Assembly: GCF_036898095.1 (NCBI RefSeq)
Contig: NC_090725.1
Location: forward strand, 204,036,263-204,100,262
Reading direction: 5' to 3'
DNA: 64,000 bases
Source: Palaemon carinicauda
Taxonomy: Eukaryota; Arthropoda; Malacostraca; Decapoda; Palaemonidae
Positions within the stretch are counted from its first letter, which is position 1. Each line of letters starts with the position of its first letter. The translations under genes were made by a program, and so were the position numbers. The notes beneath the pieces are model-generated. The model was not told where the DNA came from and did no database searches. It saw only the letters and a list, made by a program, of their open reading frames with translations. Below are positions 10,029 through 20,436 of this stretch, piece after piece.

Positions 10029-13000
10029 TTGCTTTTTCTTACAGCTTGTGTGTTTGGAAGTTGGCCTCTCACTATCATGCGGAAGTGCCCTGGACTACCC
10101 GACCGCCCTTGTGGGACGTTCATGTCGGCGGTCGAGACGGACCCTCACACCTTGTGTCCGTACTGCAGAGGTCAACGGTGTGATAAGGATAAAATTTTCA
10201 GTGAGTGTAGGGAGTGGTCTACCTCCCAGTGGGAGAGGTTTTTCCGGCGACGTAAGAAGAAGTCTAGGCGTGACCTTTCTCCTTCAAGGGCTTCCTTGAA
10301 GAAGGAAGGTTCCAAAGACACTTCTTCCGTTGCCCGAACTTCCTCCAAAGCTCCCACTCGATCGGTCTCTCGTGAGAGGCCCTCGAGTGGTAGCGTAGGC
10401 CTTTATTTTGTTGACCAAACTCGGGGTTCGGGAGAGAGAGTTGCCTCCCATAGCGAGGCAGCTCCTCCTCCTCCTCTGGGGGAGGATATTGATATTGATA
10501 ACTCTGTTGCTAACAATGATCTTTTGCAGCTTTGGGCTTCCTTGGGGTTTAAGGGCTCGCCCTCCAGGGAGGCCCTGTTTGACCTGATCCAGTTGGGTGC
10601 AGCTGTCAAACAGTCGCCGGTAATAGCAGAGGTAGATCCTCTGTCTATTGTCGACGTTGTTGTGGCAGAGGCTTCCGACAGGTCGGGTCAAACCCCTGCT
10701 GTTGTTGCGGATGTTGCTGAAGGCTCGGTTCCCCCCTCCGAACATCCTTCGAGGGGGGAGCTGGGTCCAACGGTCTCTCCTGCGGGTGAGTCTCCCCCTC
10801 GGGGGAGTTCACTGACAGAGACTCCTCTTCGGAGGACCGACGATGGTGTTGTTGCCCCTCTAGGTCGTCTTCGCCATGAGGCTCGCTCTCCTCTTCGCCG
10901 TAGAGGCCTTCCTTCTCCTTACAAGGGAGTTAGGAGGCGCCTCTTCGGTTCATCGCCTTCGACGTCCCCCGCAGAGGATCCTCCTCGACGTGAGCAGACC
11001 GTTGCAGCTGCATCGCTAGGCCTCTCAGCAGATCGTTCGGGATCTCGTACGCCTGCCAGACCTGTTAGTCTTCCTTCTCCGTTCCTGGACGCAGATGTGC
11101 AGTGGGCGCCAACGCACCCCGTTGTCCAACGGGCACCGGTCCCTTCGGGGCAAAAGGGCTTATCTCACAATGTGAGTAAGTCCCCTAAGTGCCAGTTTTT
11201 ACCTGAGCGCCCACGATCTTCTGCTGTATCTGTGGACCAGACCTCTTTGGACTCAACGCGCTAGCGATCTCCTGTAGCTGAGTCATCTCGCCGTAGATCT
11301 CCTGTTCGTCAGGGATCATCTGTGCGCCAGCGTTCTCATGCTCGCCAGCACACATCTGCACGCCCTGTTCCTGCTGCGCACCTTGCGCGCCCACGATCGC
11401 CTACTCGCCAGCGCCCATCTGCGCGACCTGTTCCTGATGCGCGCCCACGATCTCCGGATCTGGGCGCAGGCAAGGAGATTATTCCTTCGCCTCCTCGCCG
11501 ACGATCTCCTGCGCGCCCTCAGAACTCGTCCACGCGCCAGCCATCGCGCGCACTCACCTGTGCGCACTTCTAGACTGGTACGAGTCTCTGCGCGCTCGCG
11601 TGCCCACGAGAAGTCTCCTGTGCGCGCCCACAAGCGTTCGCCTTTGCGCGCCACTACACCTTCTGGTCCTGCGCCCCAGCTGATATCTCCTGACCGCGCA
11701 ACTGCGCGTCCGTGCGATCCATCGCCTGCGCGCAAGAGCTCTCCAACGCGGCCGCGCACCCATACTTCAGATCGCCGAAGGTCTCTTACGCGCCCACGCG
11801 CTAACTCGCCTGTGCGCAGTCGCTCGCCAACGCGCCATCGCTCCCCTGTGCGCAGTCGCTCGCCATCGCTCCCCTGTGCGCAGTCGCTCGCCAACGCGCC
11901 ATCGCTCCCCTGTGCGCCGTTGTTCTCCCGGCCGCCAGCGCTCACCCTTACAACCGCGCGCACCCTCTCCTGCGCACCCACGCGCACTTTCACCTGCGCA
12001 CCCGTGCTTTCATCTCCGCGTGCATGTGCGCCAACGTTCGCCCACGCGCGAACATACGATTTTACCATAACGCCAGCGCGATCTCGACCGCGATTCCCGC
12101 CAGGTTTTCGCTGCACGGGCAACCTTGCGAGTCTTCTGGAGCACGTTCTTCCAGATCATTGTCTTCACGATCTCCACCCCGTAAGCGCAGAACAGCGCAC
12201 TTGCAGGAGGAGGTAGAATCTTCAGAGAGGTCTAGGCAACACTCTTCTTCTTCTTTTCAAGCAGGCCCTGTGGTATCTACTCCTAAGGATCGCCCGATCC
12301 CCTTCCCTCCAGCGGGAGTCGCTGACACCGCGTCTGTCAGCCGTCAGCCTTGGTTTGGGTCCCTGATCAAAGCGGTCCTCCAGGCTGTTAAGCCGGCCCT
12401 TGCTGATCTGGGCCTCAAACCAACGGCAACCTCGTCTCCGCTGAAGAGAAGGAGAGGAGTAGACTTCGTGGTGACTTCTCCTAGGGTTAAACTGGCTCCC
12501 AAGAAGTCCGTCAGGAAGGCCCCTTCCCCCTCTCAGACGTTTTTTCCTTCTCCTGTGGACGAAGCCTTTCCGTCCTCAGGAGAATCCAGGGAGGTGAGAC
12601 ATTCTCCCACGGCACCAATGGGAGGAACCCCACCTCGAGTAAGAGAATCGTCTCGTGTGGGGGCCGAGAGGAGCCCTTAGACTTCTTTACTGGAGTCCTG
12701 TATCTCTCCTAGGAGGGAGCCCAAGGACTCGAAGACCATCCCAAAGTCTTCATCCCGGATTCGACCAGAGCCAGCAAGACCCCAGGAGAACGTCCACGTG
12801 TCCCCCCAAGTAGAGCAGCTGGGGACAGGAGACTTTGATGCCAGTCCACAAGGAGGAAAGCTGCATGAGTCGGAGCATGCCTTCTGGCAGGTCCTGAATC
12901 TGATGAGGCAACTCAACAGGTTCGAGGATCCGGAGACTGCCCCTCGCGAAGGCAAGGATACGGTTCTGGACCAAGTCTACGACACTCAAAAACCTCTGAA

Positions 13001-13706
13001 GGCCAGTGCGGCTCTGCCCTGGTCCCAGGGAGTGAAGAGCGCCAGAGACAAGGTTGAGGGCCAGCTCTCCGAACTCGCCTCCTCCAGCCGTTCCTCTGCC
13101 AGTAACAAACTCCTCCCACCTCCTCGTGTACAACAGAGGAGGTACTTTGAGATCAAGGGGGAGTCTTATTTAGCTCTTCCTCTCCACCATTCTGTGGCAG
13201 AGCTTACCAGGGGAATTTCTCTTGAGAAACTCTCCACCCTGCAGGTGACATTCTCGGCTACAGAGATCTTGAGCCAGGGGAAAGTCGCAAAGTGTGCCAT
13301 GCAGGCCACTTCGTGGCTGGATGTCTGGCTGGGGTCTCTGGGCATCCTGTTGCGATCCGAGGACTTGTCCAAGGAGAGCACCAGGAAGGCCATGGAGACT
13401 TTCCTCCTCTCGGGCACACGCACCATCGAGTTTCTGGCTCACCAAGTTTCGAACTTGTGGGCAAACTCGATCTTGAAGCGTCGTGATGCGGTGACCGAGA
13501 GGTTCCACGCGAAGGTCCCAGCCGTGGATGTCTGCAATCTCAGACACTCTTCCATCCTTGGAAAGAGCCTGTTTGAGCCCAAGGATGTGGAACGGACAGC
13601 TAAGAGGTGGGGGAAATCGAATCACGATTCTTTAATCCAAAGGGCTTTTACATCCAGACCCTACAAAACATCCAGCACCTCAACAACAGCAGCCTCGTCA
13701 GTCTAG
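10029..13706 (+). pseudogene. ORF1 (Gag-like) of copy C, interrupted
   Basis: Most of this 3.7-kb region reads in one frame: 10029-11264, 12024-12680 and 12798-13706, separated by TAG stops at 11262, 11571 and 12678 and by a frame excursion at about 11560-12020. The N-terminus has a cysteine-rich patch (CGTFMSAVETDPHTLCPYC), possibly metal-binding. The middle is a long Arg/Ser/Pro-rich region made of repeats such as RSPTRHRSPVRSRSP. The C-terminal 300 residues are a more ordered domain with LHESEHAFWQVLNLMRQLNR and ATSWLDVWLGSLGILLR, and end with a basic RPYKTSS segment. In DIRS elements ORF1 is taken to be the nucleocapsid-like protein; I infer that role from position. The start is uncertain because the first exon may be spliced. 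Confidence 0.75.
11814..11915 (+). repeat. Short tandem repeat inside ORF1 of copy C
   Basis: CGCAGTCGCTCGCCA starts at about 11815, 11851 and 11879, giving 36- and 28-bp spacings. The array encodes the Arg/Ser repeats and may cause the frame excursion, because 28 is not a multiple of 3. Confidence 0.85.
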
Positions 13707-13870
13707 GACATTGAAACCGGCTCCGGCAGCAAAGGCAAAGGTGTCCAAACAGCAGCCCTTTCCGGTCAAAGACAGGAAGGACGGGAAGTCCTCCAGGGGA
13801 GGCAGGAATCCTAGAGGGAGCAGCCGAGGCCGCAAACGCTAGGATTGGCAATCCCCCTGCATGTCCACCA

Positions 13871-14986
13871 GTGGGGGGAAGCCTGCAAAATTGTGCGTTC
13901 AGGTGGCAGCAACTCGGGGCTGATTCCTGGACGATCTCCGTGATCAGCCAAGGATATCGCATCCCGTTCATAACATCTCTACCTCCCCTGACAGCGAATC
14001 CAGTCTCGTTGAGCTCCTATGCCATGGGATTGACAAAGGGGCTAGTCCTTCGGGCAGAAGTCGAGACCATGCTCAAGAAGATTGCTCTCCAAGAGGTCGT
14101 CGACGGCTCCCCAGGCTTCTTCAGTCGACACTTTCTTGTAAAGAAGGCGTCTGGAGGCTGGAGACCCGACATCGACCTCTCAGTCCTGAACAAGTTTGTC
14201 AAACAAACTTCGTTCAGCATGGAGACAGCAGAAATGGTCAGACTTGCAGTGAGACCGCAAGACTTCATGTGCACACTGGATCTGAAGGACGCGTACTTCC
14301 AGATCCCAATCCATCCGTCTTCCAGGAAGTACTTGAGATTCAGCCTAGACAACAAGATCTACCAGTTCAAGGTGCTGTGTTTCGGTCTCTTTACAGCACC
14401 ACAGGTGTTCACCAGAGTGTTCACCCTGATATCTTCGTGGGCACACAGGATCGGTATCCGTCTCCTTCGCAATCTGGACAACTGGCTGATCCTGGCAGAC
14501 TCGGAGACAAGCTTCTGGGGACTTTGCCAAGATCTAGGGATCATGGTAAATCTCGAGAAGTCTTCTCTGCTTCCATCTCAACGATTGGTATATCTAGTCA
14601 TGATATTGGACACCAATCTCCACAAAGCCTTTCCATCAGATGACAGGATAGCAAGGCTGAGGAGAATCGCAGAGCCTTTCCTCAGACGAGAAGAGCTTCC
14701 AGCCCAATCTTGGTTACGTCTCCAAGGTCACCTATCTTCCTTGGCCCGTCTAGTTCCAAACGGCCGCCTCAGGATGAGATCCTTGCAATGGTGGTTCAAG
14801 TCCCGGTGGAATCAAGGCAACGATTCCCCAGACATTCTGGTCCCTATGGGGCCTGCGGAACGGACGGACCTGCAGTGGTGGTTGACCGACAGAAACCTTC
14901 GAAAGGGAATGGATCTTCTCGTCCTCCCCCCGGATTTGATGCTGTTCTCGGATGCGTCAAAAGAAGGGTGGGGGCCCACGTTCTGA
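13871..14986 (+). pseudogene. Reverse transcriptase of copy C (DIRS type)
   Basis: The frame encodes 371 residues. Motifs in order are FSRHFLVKKASGGWRPDIDL, then CTLDLKDAYFQIPIHP (motif A, residues about 136-151), then FKVLCFGLFTAPQVFTRVF (motif B), and LLRNLDNWLILADS (motif C, codons 14471-14482 for NLDN). Family members normally have YLDDWL here, so both the tyrosine and the second aspartate are asparagine, and activity is very unlikely. The frame continues into the first RNase H aspartate (FSDASKEGWG, codon 14951-14953) and then hits a stop after a frameshift in the G-run near 14970. The enzyme would copy element RNA into single-stranded cDNA. Confidence 0.93.
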
Positions 14987-15474
14987 ACCACAGGATCTCA
15001 GGCCTATGGTCAGAATCAGAAAAGTACCTCCACATCAATCTGCTAGAAATGAAGGCTGTATATCTGGCCCTTCAACAGTTCCAACAGACCCTGGCGGGTC
15101 ACTCTGTGGTGGTGATGAGCGACAACACCACAGTAGTGGCTTATATCAACAAGCAGGGAGGTACCTTTTCACAACAGCTATCCCCTCTTGCAGTAGAGAT
15201 TCTGAGATGGACCGAAGTCCACTCGATACCACTATCAGCTCGCTTCATTCCGGGCAAGAGGAATGTGCTCGCCGACAGTCTGAGCAGAGCTTCGCAGATA
15301 GTGAGTACCGAGTGGTCTTTGGATCCTCTAGTAGCCAACAAAGTCCTGACTTTGTGGGGTTCCCCGACAGTGGACCTGTTCGTGACAGCCTTGAACTTCA
15401 ATCTGCCGCTGTACTGCTCTCCAGTCCCGGACCCCAAGGCACTCTGCCTTCCAACAATGGTGGGACAACATTGA
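14940..15474 (+). pseudogene. RNase H of copy C
   Basis: After the frameshift the domain continues in another frame (open from 14710): YLHINLLEMKAVYLAL (catalytic Glu at 15046-15048), then VVMSDNTTVVAYINKQGG (Asp at 15121-15123), then LSARFIPGKRNVLADSLSRA, ending with WGSPTVDLFVTALN and SPVPDPKA. The three acidic residues Asp, Glu and Asp are all present, so the only visible lesion here is the single-base frameshift. Confidence 0.9.
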
Positions 15475-15580
15475 TGTCTACGCCTTCCCACCGTTCTGGC
15501 TGATGAGAAGGGTGCTCAACAAGACCAGACTATCGGTCAACCTGTCAATGACCTTGATAGCTCCGCTATGATCATGCAGA

Positions 15581-16727
15581 GTGGTTCCCGGACCTTCTGC
15601 AGCTCCTGACGGAACTCCCCCCACGACACGAGCTACTCAGACAACCACACTGCAACATCTTCCACAAAGCTGTAGCATTGCTTCGACTTCACGCCTGGAG
15701 ACTATCCAGCATCTCCTCACAGAGAGAGGCTTTTCGCAACAAGTTGCGGAGAGGATGTCTCGACACCTGCGAAAGTCATCTGCAGGGGTCTACCAGGCGA
15801 AGTGGAGAGTCTTCTGTGGTTGGTGTCGTGGGAGGGGTATCTCTCCCCTCGATGCCACTATTCCAGCAATAGCGTAGTTTCTTGTATATTTGCGGGAGGA
15901 AATGCGACGGTGAAAGGCTATCGCTCAGCCTTAAGCCTAGCCTTCAGGCTGAAAGGAATAGACATTTCTTCCTCGCTGGAACTTTCTTTTCTCATACGAA
16001 GCTACGAACTTACCTGCCCTCAGTCGGAAGTGAGACCTCCTCCATGGAACGTGGTTTGGGTTCTCAGGGCTCTTAAGAGACATCCGTTCGAACCATTACG
16101 CCAGGCTTCTGATCATCACCTGACTTGGAAGACGGTGTTCCTGCTCGCTCTGGCTTCAGCCAAGCGTGTCAGTGAACTTCATTGTCTCTCGTACGACGTC
16201 GCCCATTCAAGGGGATGGGGGATGTAACGTTCAGGTTCGTCCCAGAGTTTGTTGCTAAGACTCAAAATCCTGGAGTTCCGGACCCACGGTTCGACTCCTT
16301 CAGGATTTCGAGTCTTCGTTCTGTAACAGATGACCCAGACCATCTCCTACTATGCCCAGTAAGGAGTCTGAGGCGTTATCTTAAAAGAACAGCTGCAGTT
16401 TGTCCTCGCGTGCAAGCCCTGTTTGTGAGCACAGGAAGGACGAAGAGGAGGGTCACCAAGAATACCATCTCAGCTTGGATTCGAAGGGTCATCCATCATG
16501 CCCTGAATCCAGACCCTCCTCCGTCACGTCGCCGTAGAGCACACGATGTCAGGGGCATCGCAACGTCCCTGGCATTCAAGAGAAACTTCTCTGTGACTCA
16601 GGTGCTGCAAGCTGGGGTCTGGAAGCGTCAAACGACCTTCACAGCCCAGTACCTGCAGGACGTGACCCACAGGAGCCTCAATACTTTCTCTGTCGTCCCT
16701 GTGGTGGCTGCACAACAGCTGGTCTAA
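15581..16727 (+). pseudogene. Tyrosine recombinase of copy C
   Basis: The coding region is split over three frames. The N-terminal SAM-like domain lies at 15581-15877 (QVAERMSRHLRKSSAGVYQA, CGWCRGRGISPLD). A TAG at 15875 and a frameshift follow. The frame of 15802 then carries VKGYRSALSLAFRLKG and LASAKRVSELHCLS (Arg I codon 16165-16167). A further shift near 16205 leads to 16182-16727 with AHDVRGIATSLAF (His 16542-16544, Arg 16551-16553) and TAQYLQDV (Tyr 16650-16652). All four RHRY catalytic residues are still encoded. The enzyme inserts circular cDNA into target DNA. Confidence 0.92.
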
Positions 16728-17210
16728 CCTCAGGCTCCTTAATGGACAGGTAGCAGAAGGTTGAGGGCATTGTTACCCCGGTTTTAGGCTGCATGAATGA
16801 AAAAGTATGTCTGGCCCTTACTCTTTTCTTCATCCTCCCCTCTCTTGGGGAAAGCAGCATCTTGGGTTCTCTGCATAGCTGACCTCAAACCACTGTAGGT
16901 AAACCATGCTTCCTTGTATTCCTAGTATTAATATAATACTGTCGTGTCCCCCATACCCTGACGAGGCGGTATTTGGAACGTCCTAGCCTAGAATTCCATC
17001 TAAAGGACTTCAGGTCAACTTCCTAGGACGAGTCACACTTCATTCCTTCACACACAAGCTTATGTAGGCCGCACGTTCCTTGTGGAGCAAGGAATTTGCG
17101 AGGTGCAGGGAATCCTTTTCTTCGAGTGCTACTCACTCGGATTCTGAGTCCCCGGGCAAAAGCCAAAGCCAGTAAGGCTGGGACTTTCCACCCTACCTAA
17201 GGGTTAAGTC
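16728..17210 (+). other. 3' untranslated part of copy C
   Basis: Non-coding stretch between the recombinase stop and the ICR. The related segment in copy D (24362-24850) shares blocks such as ATGGACAAGTAGCAGA and CTCTCTTGGGGAAA, so it is part of the element and not host DNA. Confidence 0.7.
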
Positions 17211-17309
17211 ACCCTATGTAAATAGCGTGGTTTGTATTTCGGTTACGGAACAAATGACAAATTCGGAGATGATTTGTATTTTTCCTAACCATACAGACCT
17301 TAGCTATTT
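17211..17309 (+). repeat. ICR of copy C
   Basis: 17211-17254 is the exact reverse complement of the left end 9777-9820. 17253-17309 is the reverse complement, with a few mismatches, of the right end 17508-17564. The two halves meet at CGGAACAAATGACAAA. This is the circular junction copy expected of a DIRS element and fixes both element ends. Confidence 0.96.
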
Positions 17310-17339
17310 ACACATATTTGCCCGCCAGCCCTGTCCCCC

Positions 17340-17564
17340 GTGAAGTCCTACCTCTAAGCGAAGTGAATCAGTTCACCGGGGTGTGAGGGGGGAGGGGTAG
17401 CTAGCTACCCCTCCTCTACCCCCTCGCTAACTAGCGAGAGGGTAGTTAACCCTCATTAAAAATCTAATGGCTCGTCATTCAGTTACGCCGAAAGTAATAC
17501 CCTATGTAAATAGCTAAGGTTTGTATGGTTAGGAAAAATACAAGTTATCTCCGAATTTGTCATT
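17340..17564 (+). repeat. Right inverted terminal repeat of copy C
   Basis: Inverse of the left ITR, including the palindromic GTAGCTAGCTAC core (about 17397-17408) and the TTAGCGAG stem. The terminal 50 bp (GTATGGTTAGGAAAAATACA to GTCAT) are specific to the right end. Confidence 0.92.
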
Positions 17565-17805
17565 TCTATACACAAATTTTGCCTGCCATTGCCCTCTTCG
17601 AAAGTCTTGTTTATAATCAAGTGGGGTTTTGTGAGTGAGGGGGAGGTTGCTTCCTGGCTACCACTTGTAATAACCTGAAGGCTTGTTGACACTTCGTTAA
17701 GATTTTTTATAGCAGTGTTTCAGCTTATGCTAATTTCTATCTCCTATGTAAAGATCTCGTGTTTGTATAGCTAAGAAAAATAGAAATTTCTTTCAGATTT
17801 GTCAT
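17565..17805 (+). repeat. Right inverted terminal repeat of copy B
   Basis: Directly continues B's ICR homology (TCTATACACAAATTTTGCC). It ends with GTTTGTATAGCTAAGAAAAA and GTCAT, matching the right end of copy C. It is more decayed than C's ITR. Confidence 0.8.
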
Positions 17806-18941
17806 ATTGTTGATGAATGCTTTTTCTGGTATTTTAGTTTCACTTTCCCAACCTTTATTTGCTAGTGCTTCCTGTCTTATTTAATTTTCATTAGGTCATT
17901 TATACAAAAAAGTAATACAGTTTTGTTGAACTAAACTTTATTAATTTATATATATTTCTTAGTACAATATTATGTTGTATTCTTCTAGGGTGTTTTGTAA
18001 ACTATCTCTTGGAAGCTTCCTCTAGAGCTACTGTATATTGAGTTTTACTGTCTGTGTTAAGTGCTTCTAATTGTTTTTTATAATAAAGCCATGCTATTTG
18101 AGGAACCCTTAGATTTACCGAGTTGAATAACTACTGTATTGTAACCTATCCTATTACAATATTTGAAAAAAGCCAAACCTTTAATGGAAAGAATTTCAAT
18201 ATGTCTTACTCAATATTCATTGTGCTCTACATTTTGCAAGTGCAGCTGGGCTGATAAACACAAATTAAGAGTATTAGTAGTAGGTTCTGATGGATATCCT
18301 TGTTACTGTATCTCGTACCTCAAGAACTACTAATACAATAAATGTTTGCGAGAGTTCACCATCTTGAAGCCCCTATTCTTTCACTGTCAGCTGAAATGTT
18401 TACATTTTATTTGGTGCTGCTACTCTCATAAGAGGATTTTTTCATCGTACAGCAGTGTGGTTATGTCGCACTTTAAGGTATTTGTGGTCTGTAATAAGTT
18501 TCATATGTATAGCACTGGTCTAAGTTTGACATATAAATTACTCTGTCTCATCCATTAAAACGAAGAGTTTATGATTACAGTATTGATTCAACAAGTACAG
18601 TACTATATAGTGATCTCTTGATAAAAGGGCATTTGATTTACTAAAGAGTGAAGGCAGTTAGTTGTAATGTTTCCTTGTTCACTGGGTGGCAACCTAGCTA
18701 AGAACCCAATTTCACTACATAATACTACTACTATTTTTATCTTTTAGCATAGTTAATTCAGCTTTTAGTGTTATGGAGATGCCTTATATATTTTTGGGCT
18801 CCCTTTTCTCCCTCTTGAGTTTCAAATATCCCTTACTTTTCCATCAGATAATTTCTTAGCTCATCGTCTTTAGAGTCAGAGCCTTTTACCATGTTTTCTG
18901 TTAGAAACTATGGCTAAATATTTTAAACTAGTAAATACAGA
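17806..18941. other. Unassigned AT-rich DNA between copies B and D
   Basis: No gene, RNA gene or repeat family recognised. Only short ORFs are present. It may be host intergenic or intronic DNA. Confidence 0.4.
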
Positions 18942-19130
18942 TTGTTCCTACGTAGATACAAATCCTCCGCTATTTATAGGGTATACTTTCGGCGCAGCTG
19001 AAAGACGAGCCATGATAATTTTAGTGAGGGATAACTACCCCATTTGCTAGTTAGGGGGTGGGGGGTGGGGTAGACTGGCTACCCCGCTCACTCACACCTC
19101 TCGGCTGAGTAACCACTTTACTTTATGGCT
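18942..19130 (+). repeat. Left inverted terminal repeat of copy D
   Basis: Starts TTGTTCCTACGTAGATACAA and includes GGGTATACTTTCGGCGCAGC and AAGACGAGCCATGATAATTT. It is inverted at about 25000-25160 with high identity. Confidence 0.9.
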
Positions 19131-19533
19131 CGGTAGAGGACGGACATGCTGCCCTTCTCTCCCGCAAAGACTTGCCTTGATTGTTTTTCTGTTCTATTTT
19201 TAGTTTTCTTGTGTTTTCATTTATCTTACATATATATGAGTGTATATATGTAAAAATGGAAATATACATTGTTAGATACTTGTAACTTTGCTGTTGACAA
19301 AATATCCGACTGCCTCCGCCGTAAGGGAGTTGTCATTGCCGCCCTCCCTGCGACTGTTGGTCGTCAGGTTCTTAACACTGCCGTGTGTTTTGTTTCATTA
19401 CTGAATTAAAGTGGTTAACAGTTCAGCTCCCTTTCAAGAAATTATCTTACAAGGAAGGTGACTTATTCCCCGAATAGTGTATTTTGTGCATCGGAACATG
19501 AATTGTAATTGATCACAACTTCCTTTTTTCACA
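19131..19533 (+). other. Leader of copy D
   Basis: Non-coding stretch with a TATATG-rich segment. It ends in a pyrimidine tract and TTTTTTCACAG, resembling a 3' splice site, followed by a short cysteine-containing frame. Confidence 0.4.
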
Positions 19534-19659
19534 GGTAGCAGCGACATAGAACACAAGGCTGAGTGCTACGGCCGCCCTGTTCGTTATCCTGCACTCCATG
19601 TGGTAGCTCGTAAGCTGCCCTCGTTACGAGGTAGCATTCGCTGTCAACCTTTAACTTGA

Positions 19660-20190
19660 TGTTCCTCCTTCGAGGGGAACTTCTCTCACGTGAGAGAGAG
19701 AGTGGTTTTTTTTTACACCTATGCTTTTTTTCCCATATAGCTGGGAGAAAGCTTTACTTGGGCTATGTCCTCTTGTTGGAGGACTTCTCTCTCGTTCGTG
19801 AGAGAGATTTTTACGCCTACGCTTTTTCCCATAGAGCTGGGAGAAAGCTTGCCTTAGGCTTTGTCCTCCTTCGGGACGAGTTCTCTCTCACTCGCGAGAG
19901 AGTTTCTTACGCCTACGCTTTTTTCCCATAGAGTTGGGAGAAAGCTTGTTTTAGGCGATGTCCTTTTTAGGGAGGACTTCACTCTCGTTCGTAAGAGAGA
20001 TATTATTAAGCCTACACTTTTTTCCCATAGAGCTGGGAGAAGGCTTGTCTTTGGCGATGTCCTACTTCGAGAGCACTTCTCCCTCGTTCGCGAGATAGAT
20101 ATTTTACGCCTACGCTTTATTCCCATAGAGCTGGGAGAAAGCTTGTCTTAGGCAATCTCCATCGGGAGAACTTCCCTCTGATTCGCGAGA
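19660..20190 (+). repeat. 97-bp minisatellite in ORF1 region of copy D
   Basis: Five units with CCCATAGAGCTGGGAGAAAG-like cores starting at 19732, 19828, 19925, 20024 and 20122 (spacing 96-99 bp). Each unit also carries a GAGAGAG block around a TTCGTGAG-type centre, which can form a short hairpin. Confidence 0.93.
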
Positions 20191-20436
20191 AATAACTTGT
20201 AGGATCTTGCTGATCCACTAGGGGCGGTGGCAGAGCTTTCTCCGAAGCAGGTTATCGCTTCGGGGGAACGAGTCTCTCGTCCTCGAGAGTAGACCGCCTC
20301 TGGGCATCGGCGGTCCCCCGTTACGCTTATGGTTCTCCTTCAGGGGCGGAGCGAGAGCCTTATCTTAAGCGACATTCTCCTTCGGGAGAACAAACCTCTT
20401 ATGCGGAGGTGTTATCTTTGAACCTGCTGGTTCTCC

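Larger units (their letters stand above)
9777..17564 (+). mobile_element. DIRS-like retrotransposon copy C (structurally complete, 7.8 kb)
   Basis: The copy has left ITR, leader, Gag-like ORF1, reverse transcriptase/RNase H, tyrosine recombinase, ICR and right ITR in the canonical DIRS order. Ends are set by the ICR and by the interrupted ICR of copy B. There is no obvious target duplication, as expected for recombinase-mediated integration. Several stops and frameshifts, plus an altered YxDD box, show it is not active. The element is GC-richer than its surroundings. DIRS elements have been reported in decapods, which fits the inferred host. Confidence 0.93.
4437..17805 (+). mobile_element. 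Old DIRS-like copy B, split by two insertions
   Basis: The left end (TTGTTCCAACACGAATACTA at 4437) resembles the left ends of C and D. Decayed ORF1, RNase H and recombinase follow to about 8110, then an ICR at 9689-9776. The right ITR lies at 17565-17805 and ends GTCAT. The sequence between 9777 and 17564 is copy C. An LTR-retrotransposon piece lies at about 8500-9670. Without these, B is only about 4.4 kb, shorter than C, and lacks an RT palm. Divergence from C and many stops show that B is older. Confidence 0.8.

Noticed and set aside
11316..12122. 268-residue minus-strand ORF rich in Arg and Ala
   Set aside because: It is the complement of the GC-rich Arg/Ser repeat region of copy C's ORF1; no domain and no other support.
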